Source: Anastatus disparis (Eukaryota; Arthropoda; Insecta; Hymenoptera; Eupelmidae). From it: DNA of 64,000 nucleotides. The notes under the pieces are model-generated. The model was not told where the DNA came from. It was given only the letters and a program-made list of their open reading frames with translations, and made no database searches. Of this stretch, positions 42,905 through 54,984 are shown in pieces. The stretch is from positions 2,604,001 to 2,668,000 of the forward strand of contig JAFFSR010000240.1 of assembly GCA_017163975.1 (NCBI GenBank). The letters run 5' to 3'. Position 1 is the first letter of the stretch. Each line of letters begins with the position of its first letter. The translations under genes were made by a program, and so were the position numbers.

Positions 42905-45900
42905 CTAAAACAAAAATGCGTATGTATGATTAACAGGATCAATCAGTAAATAAATGAAATAAAAATACAATATAAAATTACTATCAAAAATACGATTCAT
43001 TATCGCATCGATTTCTAGAAAATTAAATTGTATTAAACCTTCTCTCACTTCTCGATCATCGTGACTTGGTAATGGATCATCTGTTAAATAAATAGTTAGT
43101 ATTTTAATAAAAATATAATGTAAACTTAATATTATTTTTCTTAAAAAATTAATGAAATGTTTAAAGAAGTATTTTAATATTTCAGAAAAAATTTTTAAAG
43201 CCTAAAGTAATGTCAAAAAAAATACAGTAATAAAAATCAACAACTGCATTATCAAATTCTTATAAAATTACTAGTTTAAAATACATTAAAAACCTTAAAA
43301 TCAAAAGTTTTAAAATGTTTGGTAAACTAAGTTCAATTTTTAATGAATAAGAAATTAAATATAACAATATAATTGATTTGCAATGACAACAAAAAATCTT
43401 AAATAAATATTTAAACTGCATTGATATTTATAACAATGATATTATAAATAATTTTCTACAGCTCCCATATGAACTTTAGGAAAATTATAATTTCTTTTTT
43501 AATCATATAACCTTGAGATCGTCAGTGGCTCATTCGGTAGAGCAATGGATTTGTAATCTCGAGATTCTGAGTTCAAAACCCGCTTTCGGCTGATTGATAC
43601 AAACACTACTGTACTTCAAATGTGCTTTGTTCACAAGCATACTGACGATCTCCATCGCTAATTAGCCTTGCAATGATAGCATAAACATAGCGACGTTAAA
43701 TAAAAAAAAAATACATTGTTGACCAAACGAACAATAGAAAATAAATATTGTATTTAATATCTTTTTAAATACTTGCCATCAAAACTTTTGTTGCTTACTT
43801 CTGCAAGCATGAACTGTAATATTCCGACTTCTGCATCATCTGAACCAGCTATGAAAAATATATATTATATTAATTTTTAATATCTTAATAATCTCTCAAA
43901 TACTTACCACTTAAATTTTGATCATTTTCTTCTGCACGCAATGATCTTAACCTTTCGATTTCTTCATCATCCAAGCCAAGCGTTTGTTTCAATTTTTCAG
44001 CACGTTGATCAAATTTGCGATGATATTGATACAAACTTTGCAATGCCAAACAGTCGCTTTCATCATGAAAGAGATCTCTAAAAATTGAATACGCACTGTG
44101 ATGATCACCATCATTATCATCTTGATTACGAATTTCGCATAACCTTTGCTCTGGATGCTCAACCTAAATATTTTTTCATTGTTATTAATAATTCTTATAT
44201 TATTGTTTTTTTTGTTTAAATAATTATTCAACAGTCGCTATACTCACCTCGGGTGAGCTGAAATTTTTTTCTTTTTTGGTATCTAATTCCTTTATCTTCT
44301 TGATCTTCTCCAAAAATGCATTACTTATTATTCGATTTCTCGCTTGAGTACTCATACGATCATCAATCTGAGCATTAACCTCTTTTTTTTCAGTTGGTGT
44401 GAAATGTTTCTTTATCTGTTGCGATAAAATAAAGCAAAAGGAAACATCAATAGTCAATAATAATAATAAAATAATTTAATAAAACGATAAATTATCAAAG
44501 GAAAAAATAATTGGCAATGTCTACCATATTGTTGATACGTTGTTCTACAAAATTCATCTTGTCACCTATTGATACTTTTGACAATTCTACCTTCTCATCT
44601 CGGATTTTAGCTTCTTTCAATCTTTTAACTTCTGCTTTTGCCAGAAATTTTCTAACGCACGATTGAACAATAATAATGTTTTCTAATGTTTTGTAGTTTT
44701 TTTCGAATTTAAATTCGACAACAGTTGCATTTCGTTTCTCGAATGTTTTTACTAGATGCTCCAGACTATCATACCCATGGTTAGGGATTCGTTTACGTTC
44801 CAACCAATCACGCACGCACCTTTGAATCTTTATGGCTGCTTTTTCTTTGATCACAGCTTGTTCTTTATGCTTTTGTTTTAAGTAAGCGCGAACAAAGCGT
44901 TGTATACGTATTATTGCATTTTGAATATTTGTATATTGTTCACGCTGGAGGTAACGACGTGCTGTTTTTTGAATTATTACTGAAGCACGATGACGCTTTT
45001 CTGCTCGAAGTCTTTCGAGAATTTGAATAGTCTCATCGCGGAGGAAGATCTCGTTTTCGCCGTATTTAACTTTGTCGCTTTCCTAAAATAAAAAAAATAA
45101 TTTTCTAATATACTGAATTGTATAAATATAATCATCACTTAACTCTACTTATGGACATAATTTGTAAATTTTAGTTTATCTTTAAATTTATTAATAGACT
45201 TTATCATATAATTTATTAGTACAAATTAATAAAAACTATCAAAAAAACAAAAAAAAATTCTGTAAGAAAAATGATTATAGGATATTGTAACCGTGAGACA
45301 TACTTGGTTTCACTTATAATTACTATTTATATAATAAAAATTGCTACGTGTATAGTAAAAATTCTATACACACCAAGTCAATTTTTTTACCTATACAGTA
45401 ATTTTTACTATATAAATAGTAATTTTTTCACAAAATCAAGTGTGTCTCTCTATTACAATGAAATATATTAATTTTTTCTAAAAAAATTAGTTCGTGTACT
45501 TGTGAGTTTAATATAGAATGCAGGTAATCTTGATAAACAAAAATTATAAAATGTTTAAAATTTTAAAATACCAATGAAAAAAAGATCTTACATTTTTACT
45601 GATCTTCGATTTTTCAAGTCCCTTATACTTGGATGGACTGATTCTATCGAACAAAGTAGCTAAAATTTTTCGGCAAGTTTCTTGAGCATTATCACGATTA
45701 ATAGATTCGTATTTACAAAGGCAATGGTAACGTTGAACAAAATCAGCGTAAGTTTGATGATTAGAATAACTTGTTGCTGATAATTTAATCGCTTCCACAA
45801 CGTTAAAAGTTCGCAACTGTTCAGCAACGCGAGATGAATCGAATTTGAAAATTGCTTTTTCATCGTTACTTTTTATACATCTCACGTAATGCGGAGTCGT

Positions 45901-48750
45901 ACTATTGAGCATTGAAATTAAAGATCCAAGATTGTGACAATATTCAGATATTATCTGTCAAATTATAAAAATTTAATATTGTTACATCGATAAAATTATA
46001 GAATATCTAGTAAGCTGTGATGGATAAAATTACTAACCGTTTTTCTAGTATTTTTCATAACACTCAAAGACGATCGTCTGGTATTTGAAGTTCTGATTTT
46101 TGCTTTTAAACATGGTAATTTTGAGTATTCGTCGTACACGATTTTATGAAGTAATACATTCTGTAGATAAGAAATAAAGTAATTAATACGGCAGTTTAAA
46201 AACGTGAATTTTGTAAAATATTACCTTGGTATTTTTCAAAACTTCAAGCTGTTCTCTTACAACGTTTTCACGATTTTTATCTATAAATTTGTCCATGGTA
46301 TACTCGACGGCATCGACGAAATGATAAATGATAAAACAGTTCTCGTTGTGCAGAGATTTTGCAAAATGTTTAGTTTTTTCCCATTTTGAAATAATTGTTT
46401 CATCCGACATCTTAGTGTTCGAACTGTCGTTATTCTGTAAACAAGAAAGTTTAAATAATTAAAATTTTTTATTTTTTTTCTCTTATAATAAAAGTTTTTA
46501 TTTTTATACCTTCGATTCTATATCAAGAATTTCAATGATTCCCGACTTTCCATCAAAGAGATCAACACATGGTGTATTATCTTTAATTTTGAAGTTCCAC
46601 TTAATACCTTCTTGTTCACAAATCATTTGTTGTTTCTTAAATATCGACTGAATGAAATGCTGTTGTACTTTTTCTTCGGCATAATTTATACAAAATTGTT
46701 CAAAACAATTAACATAAATCTTTTCGAAGCCAGAAAAATCAAAAATACCAATGAAACTTTGGACATTACATGGCGAGCGAAAAGATGTATTAATCTGCGT
46801 AACTATCCAATTGAAAAGTTTTACATATATAAACTTTGCGAGAGAATTGCGAGCTTTTATAGCTTGATCTACCGTCAATGGTTGTGAAATCTCATTTCCT
46901 TTAGATATTATTTTTTTGTGACACAAACATTTTCGCATGTCTTTTGTTACACGTGCATCGAGACTCAATAGTTTCATCAATATATTTAAATCATTTGCAT
47001 CCTAAGTGAAAATTGAGTAAAATTATTAAAAAATTTTTATAAAATAAAAAGCAATGAAACATAAAAAAATATTCTAAAAAGACTTACAGAAATAAAACAG
47101 CTTTCTGCAGTAGCTGCTTCTGTGGTGTTTGATATTATTTTCAAATTTCCGAAATACAAAATAGCAACTAAGATGTGAAATATATTCTCTTGTTGTTTCG
47201 TTGAAAAACCAAGAGAATTCAATGCTTCGATAGTTTTATTAAAACATTTTAAATGATGCACATCATCGATTGCGAGAATAGCATTTTCATTCAAATAAGA
47301 AAATTCTACTTCGTCTAAGTGCAAATTTGGAAAACGATCCTTAGCTGAGCGTAATTGGTAAAATATATCAAAATTTTTTTCACTTTCAGTCTGTTAAAGA
47401 AAAAGCTCATACAGAGATTAATTAAATGGTTAAAAAGTAAATTTAAGAATAATTTTAATTTTAGCTGATTTTTTAAAAGTTATTAGTATAGCTTATATAA
47501 ATTAAACAAAAAAATATATATTTATGAAATTCGTATGATATTTTATATACCTGAAAAGTTACTCTTGTTTTATCAAAAAAGTAAGTTCTGAGTTTGGCTC
47601 CAATGATTTGATAATTCGTATCGTACTGAATTTCTAGAAATTTGCCAAACCTCGAAGAATCGTAATTTCTTATTGTTTTGGCATTACCAAAAGCCTGCAG
47701 TACCGTTGCCGATGCAAGAATTTTTTCCTTTAATTGGCTTTCCTGAGTCCCAATGCTTACTAGATAGAAAATTGCAAGTTTTGCATTTTCAGTTTTTCCT
47801 GCTCCAGACTCACCAGTAAAAATTATTGACTGATCGCAATTTTCGCTAGATAAATTGAAATTAATTATTTATAATTATTTTATTGTTGAAATTTTACAAT
47901 TATTTATTCTTTTGAAAGATGACATTTATTGATTTGAACAATTAAACTTTTAACTACTATAAAGTTTATGTGTACATATAGAAAAAATTAAAGCAAATTT
48001 ATTTTGAAAGTTATTCAAAAAACGAGTAAATTTATCTTCTTAATCAGAATTAATTAAAAATAGTAAATTTAAATAATTTAACAAACCTTTCAAGTCTGCA
48101 GTAGGCCTTTTCAGCCCAAGCAAATATATGAGGCTCTGTGCTACCAATAAATTGACCTTTATATTTTGAAATTTTTTCATTTTCATCGAATTGTAATTCA
48201 ATAAATGGATTTAAAGCAATCATTATCAGATCGCAATGGCTGTACATAAATTGACGATCAAAACGAATTCTAAGAGCATGTAAAACAGATGCTTCGTGGA
48301 TGATACTTAAAGATGCTAAATTACTATCATTATCGAGTAAATTTTCCCCGTATAAAAGTGGCATTTCATCGTTTGATTTGATGGTTAATATTTTTGGCTC
48401 GGTTGAATTCTCGGTTTGAATGCTCAGCTGCATTTGATCGGCTTCATAATCTTTTAAAATTATTGCAGGTTGCCATACATCTATTGCGTGAGGAATCCAT
48501 ATTTTTTTACCCTTAAAATTAATCAGTGCTAATTACTATTTTTTTCATTCGAATATTAATTTATTACTCTAGCATTTATCACATTAAAAAATCTATTGAA
48601 TGTTTTGTTTGGATGTATAAAAGTGAGTACAGAGATAAAAGAAATACTATATACTATAAATTGCAGTTATAATTTGACAAGCTTTGAAAAATTGATTGAA
48701 ATATATAATTACAGAAGCCATACCTTTTTGTAAACTTTCTCTGTCGTCAT
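41577..48750 (-). CDS. Myosin V (dilute class), short form, 16 exons
   Basis: Exons on the minus strand: 48750-48724, 48511-48087, 47845-47551, 47390-47088, 47001-46510, 46434-46225, 46160-46038, 45954-45592, 45082-44525, 44415-44248, 44163-43908, 43848-43777, 43080-42982, 42904-42226, 42141-41859, 41693-41577. They sum to 4470 nt, giving 1489 aa with every junction in phase, which strongly supports the model. The protein is an actin-based cargo motor: SH3-like start (WIPHAIDVW), motor, four IQ motifs, short helical tail, DIL cargo-binding domain. Typical animal myosin V is about 1800 aa with six IQ motifs and a long coiled coil, so this one is clearly shortened. It might be a divergent second copy; Drosophila didum is the class reference. 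Confidence 0.93.
43081..43776 (-). other. GC-AG intron 12 carrying a SINE
   Basis: Reading phase requires the donor GATG|GCAAGT at 43777/43776. The nearby GT donor (GAA|GTAAGC) would give a frame that stops at once in exon 13. The intron also contains SINE copy 2, antisense to the gene. Confidence 0.8.
43518..43712 (+). mobile_element. tRNA-derived SINE, copy 2
   Basis: A head with GTGGCTCATTCGGTAGAGC, anticodon region TTTGTAAT (TGT, Thr-like) and B box GAGTTCAAAACCC; same body as copy 1. It lies in intron 12 of the myosin gene. Confidence 0.9.
44248..45082 (-). other. Myosin converter, IQ neck and short tail (exons 9-10)
   Basis: After the converter end (YGENEIFLRDETIQILERLR), four IQ-like motifs follow at about residues 779, 802, 828 and 881, with a 35-residue non-IQ stretch (YDSLEHLVKTFEKR onward) between the third and fourth. 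The fourth matches the usual sixth IQ of the class by its flanking AKAEVKRLKEAK. The helix that follows is much shorter than the usual coiled coil, so dimerisation is doubtful. Confidence 0.85.
45592..48511 (-). other. Myosin motor-domain exons (2-8)
   Basis: Visible motor motifs, numbered on the 1489-aa model, are the P-loop GESGAGKT (162-169), switch I NYDSSRFG (211-218), and switch II DFSGFE (438-443), which is usually DIxGFE. The relay/EQFCINYAEEK helix follows. The actin-binding region LNSTTPHYVRCIKSND is in exon 8, with the conserved E-x-I-K-L-S helix after it. All ATP-contact residues that I can check are present, so the motor should be active. The HFIQSIFKKQQ segment is unusually diverged. 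Confidence 0.9.
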
Positions 48751-49747
48751 AATAAATTATTCATTTAACTAAACTTTTAAAACAATAAATTAATTGAATA
48801 AAAACAACGTAAACTATACAACAATGAAAAACATTAGTGCGCGTAAACATGAAAACTAACTGTCGTGAAGTATACTGAATTTAAAAAATTTGTAAATATT
48901 TTCTATTAGTCGATCTCGCTTTATCGATCGAATCCTACTATATTGTTGTCTACATCAAAATATTAGAATTATGATAAGTCACGTGTTGTGTTCAAAATTG
49001 AAACGTACAGAAAGCGATTCGTCTTTCTAGTTTTGATATAATTCTTAATGGTCCAATAATGTCACACCAATTTTGTCCAATTAATAAGTTTGAAAATTCC
49101 TAAAATAAATGATGATGCCGATTTTTTTACAATATAGAAACATATTTAATAATATTTCATTTAGTTCAGTTATTCAATAAAATAGAACAAGAAATTCTAG
49201 TTGTGAAATAGAATTTTATATTATTAGTACGATTTAGTATTAAGTGAAATAGGTGATTTTAACCGATATATTTTTAAGCACACTACTTTTAATTAAATCG
49301 GTAAATATAGTAAATATGTTACCTTATAGTTATCCAGCTTATAATTATGTTATAGAGAGTATATTTTACATTTAGATTTTGGATTTTCTTTTAACTTTAA
49401 CAATTTTTTTCCTCATTTATAATTATAAAAAAAGTTATAAGAACAATTGTCTGAACTTTAAAGTTTTTAAGGACATTTAAGATCGTACATATGTTCAAAA
49501 AATTATAAAAGAATAAAATATTTAAAAATTTACTTAACGTGCACAGAAACACTGCAAGTTTTTTAAACAATTTTTTTATCATTTAAAATATTAGAAATGA
49601 GTTTATAAAAATAAATTATACAAAATATTTATGATTATTTCTATTATCAAATATAATTTATTTCTTGTTATAATATTAAAATTCATTTTGTTTACTCTCC
49701 ATTTATTGATATTTTTATTAATTATTGATATTTTTATCCATTTATTG
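48751..49747. other. Upstream region of the myosin gene
   Basis: No clear promoter element. AT-rich with a GC-balanced patch near 48905-49030, which may be a 5' UTR or promoter. No other gene seen. Confidence 0.4.
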
Positions 49748-49907
49748 ATTGGTAGAGCGATGGATTCGTAATCTCGAGGGTCCAAGTTCGATACAAGCAC
49801 CGCTGTACGTTACATGTGCTTTGTTCACAAACAGACTGATGACTTCCGTCGTTAATTAGCATCGCAATGATAGCTGAAATACAGCGACGTTGAAATTAAA
49901 AAAAAAA
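49748..49907 (+). mobile_element. tRNA-derived SINE, copy 3 (head truncated)
   Basis: Starts inside the A box (GGTAGAGCGATGG), anticodon region TTCGTAAT, B box CAAGTTCGAT, then the shared body and tail. Confidence 0.85.
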
Positions 49908-50312
49908 GTTTTTAATTTATTATAAACGATGCTCAATTTGCTAATATAATAAAAAACATAAACATCATGAAAATTTTTTTCATTTCAATAACGTTGATTT
50001 ATTTTTACTATTTGAATAAAATGATATTTTTAGTTTTTCATAAACTCGGTGCAGCATAATGAGCGTAGTAAATGATAGCTATTGTGAACTATTATAACAA
50101 TTGTAACGAATTTTACAGCTTAACCACGAAATGAAAATTTAATATTTTTTATGATCATTGCTCTAAATTGCTCTAACAATGTTGAATCGTTAAACTTTTT
50201 CGTAAATAAAAATTTATTTATAAAAAGAAAAGTTTTACTATAAAGTTTTTGAATATTTTAAAAATTTAAGTCACTAAAATATTGGTTCCAGTTGATTTAA
50301 AGAATTGCTTTA
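49908..50312. other. AT-rich spacer, no gene seen
   Basis: No open frame or repeat recognised. Confidence 0.4.
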
Positions 50313-50705
50313 AGGAGATGTAAAACGGACACTACACCTGTACTTATAGATATTAGCTTCCTTTCCATTTTATTGCTGAATTTCCAGAAAAGAAATGCAT
50401 TAACTTGTAGTATGTACCATGCCGATTATTTAGATAAATTTTCAAATAAATTCATTCATTAGCTTTTAAGATATTTGAATTTCTGTACAAAATTGAAAAA
50501 TTTTAATAAATAATTTTGGAACCCAAAATTCTCAATAACTAATGAATGAATTTATTTAAAAATTCAACCGAATAATCTTCATGGTACATACTACAAGCTA
50601 ATGCATTTTTTTATTAAAAATTTTGCAATAAAATGTAAAGATAGTGAATATTTATGAGTACAGGTGTAGTGTCCATTTTACATCCCTCTAAGACTCCTTT
50701 TTAAA
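50313..50705. mobile_element. ~390-bp palindromic MITE
   Basis: The arms share GATGTAAAACGGACACTACA and CCTGTACT on one side with AGTACAGGTGTAGTGTCC on the other, and TAATGAATGAATTTATTT centrally. AT-rich, with no coding sequence. Confidence 0.85.
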
Positions 50706-50896
50706 ATTATTTTAAACACTAATAAATAATCGAAAAAAAAGTTGGTAGTATAAGATTACATTTTTTCGAAGACTCTTATTCAATCTTTTCAAATCGACAA
50801 AGTAAAAAAGATTTTTTAAATTTTATAAGTGACAACTTTTTTTCTATGAAAAAGCTAATTTTTCCGTGTATTAAAATATATTAACTACGCTGAAAA

Positions 50897-50965
50897 CCTT
50901 CGTCGCTAATTAGCGTCACAGTGATAGCATAAATACAGCGACGTTAAATAAAATAAATAAAAAAG
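50897..50965 (+). mobile_element. tRNA-derived SINE, copy 4 (3' end only)
   Basis: Only the last 65 bp of the body: CGTCGCTAATTAGC, then ATAAATACAGCGACGTTAAA. Confidence 0.8.
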
Positions 50966-52900
50966 TTTAAAATTGCATTAGAAAAAAGTTTTTTGTTTTT
51001 TCTTTTTTCTTTAAAATTCTAGAGCATAATTTTTGAAGTCTAAAATAATTATAAAATTCAAAACTAAACTAAACTTTTCATATTTTAATTAAAAAAATTG
51101 ATTTCGCAATTATTTTTACATTTAATAATGAATAAATTATAAGATGAATAATTGTTTGCGAAATCAGTTTAAATAAAAAAATTAATTGAAAATTAATGAA
51201 ATAATAAAATTTTTTTTATTAAAATAAACTTAATTATTGATTAAATAGTTTATTATTTTAAATCAGTAAGATTAAACTATAAAACTAATGAAACTTGGAG
51301 ATTCAATAAATATATATTTGTGTTGCATGGATTTCATGGTATTGTATACTCAATTTGTCGATTTAAATTATGAATCAATTATCTGAATTAAAAATTAAAG
51401 TCAGCAGTGATATTTGTAATTTATTTATAATAAATTTTGAAATTAATCGTTTATTCTTCTAACAATTTTTTGTTTATGATATGAACCTTTCTTTATCCGT
51501 GCTTTATAAAAATATTTACGACTGTAGCGTAAAATTTTGTTATTTTGGTAATCTTTTTTTTTCCACATGCATAGACACATTAAGATCGCTCGAGTGAATT
51601 TTCATAAAATTATTGAAAATTTTTTGGTATATTTTAGATAAAATGTTTCAAGAGTGCGAGTTGCAAAAAGCTTTTCATAAATGCTTTAAAAACATATCAT
51701 TTCTCACATAAAAAAAAATACTAAAATTGAAAATTTTAACATAATTTTTTCTCAAATCTCGATTTTTCGTTCAAAATTGAAATGAATCAAAACCATAAAC
51801 ATTTTTTAAAGAAATAAAAATGAGCCACCGACAACCTCTTTCATCTAATTTAAAAATATTTAAAAAATTTTGTTTTTGTATAATATTATGTCAAAAATTT
51901 TTTTCAATTGTTGAAAATGTAATTATTTATGCTATTAGTTTGTCGTAGATAAAGTAGAAATTTTACGTACCTTTACTTCTCCTGAATTTGAAAATCTTTT
52001 CTTAAATTGAAGTAGGAAATCCTTTGATTTTATAAATTTAGAAGAAATTGTAAAGCATTTTAAAATAGCAAAACTTGAATTGGAAATGATAAATCATACC
52101 TATTTATTTTGAAAAAAAGGAAAATAAATGATTTTAAAAAAATGAATAAAAGAAAATATAATTTTTTGAACTCAAAAAAAAAAAGATCTTTGTTACTAAA
52201 AAAAGATATATTATATATATTATTATATATTATATATAGTTTTATACATTATATATATATTATTATATATTATATATATTATTATATATTATATATAGTT
52301 TTATATATTATATATATTATTATATATTATATATATTATTATATATTATCTTTGTTACTAAGTGTTATAACATCTTAAGAAAAATAATATGAATATAAAA
52401 AAAGGATTTGTTTACTCAATATTCTTTTAAAAAAACACTGACAATAAAATAAAAATAATCATTATTTGTGATTATTTCATACAATTTCTTTTTTTAAATT
52501 ATATGTTTAATAATTCTATTTAAAAAAATTATATATACTTTTTTGTGTTGAATTTTTCATAATTTTATTTGTAAATTAATGTTACTGTTGTTTATTTTTA
52601 AAATTCTAATTTTCATTTTATAATTTATATAATTTTAACTGAAAATTTCTTAATAAATAACAAACAAGATCTATAAAATATAAACAAATATTTAATGGTA
52701 AATTTTATGTTAATTATTTTTTTATGAAAGAAGAATATAATAAAATTGATTATAAAATAAAAAAGGATATAATGAAAGGTTTGTTTATAATAAAAAGGGT
52801 AAAAAAAGAAAATAAAACAAACAAATTTCTTTAGTAATTTTATTTTTCCTCTCGCAATGCTTATATTACAAAACATACTTTTCCAGACACATTGAAAATA
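50966..52900. other. AT-rich intergenic DNA with TA-rich minisatellite
   Basis: At 52190-52355 degenerate TATATTATTATATA units repeat. The frames across it are low complexity. No gene recognised. Confidence 0.5.
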
Positions 52901-54984
52901 TGCTCTATTTACACTGGATGTGTAACATCTCGTCTTTACAGGAATAATTAAAATTGTAATATTATATAATAGATATTCTCATAGGCTTTCATACGATAAT
53001 ATATGATTATGGCAGTAAATTTACAATAGAGTCTATTATCATTCGCATAATTATTATATGTATGTTTATACGTTTAATGTAGAATGTCATTATATTTACC
53101 ACGAGAAAGAAAAAAGAAAATTAATCAAAATTCTACTCTTGTTTTTTCTTTCTCTTAATTCACAGCTACATATATCTTGCTTTATGCAAACTACATGTGA
53201 ACATTTTTTTTAATGAAATAAAAACAAAATTAATACAATTTAAATTAAATTGATACATTGCGATATGACTTCTAGACATTTTGTCGAACACATTAAAAAT
53301 GAGAAAGAAAAAGGAAAAAAAATATGAATTATGAGGAATTGAAGCGAAGACTTTCTTAGAACATTACAAGCATCGATCGTATAATGTATATCGATGAATT
53401 TAATTCAGTTTAGAAATTTTCTTATAATAAGCAAACTTTCAACAATCTTGGCCTTTGATTCTCTAAAATCCTCCGATATGTTGCGAAACCCGATAAGCTT
53501 AAGAGAAAAGTACAGAGATTGATTAGACCCCAGGACAATTACAAGTCTAATCGATAATATTTACTTATAAATTTAACTTTTGTTTTATTTTTTTTTCCCT
53601 ATCATCACACATAATAAGTCCTTTGCATTAAAAGATAAACGAGAGAAAGAAAAATAAAAATTCCAAAAGATTAATAAACCCTCTAATATTGTCTAAGAGT
53701 GCCTTGCAATTCTTATTTTTTTCTCTCTTTCTCTCGCTCCGCCATAATTTTTTTTACCACCATTTTTATGTCGCTTTGCATTTCAGTCTAAGTTTACAAA
53801 GTTACAATTATTACAATATACGCGATGTTTTTTTTTTATTTTGTATTAATTTAATTATACATCTTTAATACGATGAGAAAAGAAATTATTCTCTACTGTT
53901 ACACGCCAAGCGACTATGTATGTACAACGCATCATTTTTATTCCACACACCTTAATGCTACTTTTTTATTTTTTTCATCTCGAATAATATGCTACTTTTT
54001 TTTGTATTTTCATAGAAAAGGAAGATGAAATAAAAATCAAAAGCTTCGATCTTGTATAAATTACAAGTGAAAATAAAATTAAATCTTAAATAAAGATGAA
54101 ATAAAAGTAAACATGTAAACATTGAACGAGAGCTCGTTGGCAGTAGTGCTGTGTCTCGACTAAAAACGTAGAATGACTAAACTTAAAACATTAACTAAAA
54201 GTGTAAATTCTTTCCTTGTTTTTTTTTATGCAAGAATCACAAAAATAAAATTATGCTAATGGGTACTTTTTTTTTGTTTTACCTAAGCCGACCGCAACTA
54301 TTTATTTATTCTCTCTGGCGCAATATACGAAATAAGGGACTACACGCGTAAGATATACAAAGAAATTGCGCCTAAAAATCGCCTTAATTTATCAAGCATA
54401 TTTCTCAGCGCAGAAAATTTATTTATGTTCCCGTCTTATATTTTTTTACTTTATATAAACAGGCTACTACATAGCTAATATCAGCAAATGATTTTAACGT
54501 CGTCTTAATCATTCAAAATCAATGACCATTCACACGCGTAATAAAGAAAAATCCTTGCAGCAATCACAAAGTACGTAAAATAATATTGCATCGATTAATT
54601 TTTATTTTTAAAATCAATAAAGCTCTTATTATAATTTTTCTCCTACTTATATATAAAAAAACTTCATACTAATAAAAAAAATGTCATTCCCGGCAGATTT
54701 TAAAGTACTTTCTCTATTCAAGAGTTTTCATTCAATGTTGACGCTGATAAATAATCCTTATTCGCTCTACAATACGCACCATTAAACGAACATTTTAAAC
54801 ATTTAGCACATTTTCAATATTTCTCATTCTCTCACTAATGAAAATAAAAATCAGATAGACTTAATCATCACTCAAAGCGTCCATATGGTCGCTCTATATA
54901 AAAACATAAAATATAAAAAAGCGTTTTCGTGAAGCTAAATATGTATTTCACAATCACTTAAAGTCTTTAATCGTGAAACACGTA
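52901..54984 (-). other. Probable long 3' UTR of the nuclear-protein gene
   Basis: No open frame on either strand. Base composition is slightly richer in C and G than the DNA further left, and there are no clear transposon structures, in contrast to the rest of the window. This fits a long 3' UTR of the gene ending at 54985 (inference). The transcript end is not determinable by eye. Confidence 0.35.

Noticed and set aside
52109..52378. 89-aa Tyr/Ile-rich plus-strand frame
   Set aside because: A translation of TA-rich minisatellite DNA.
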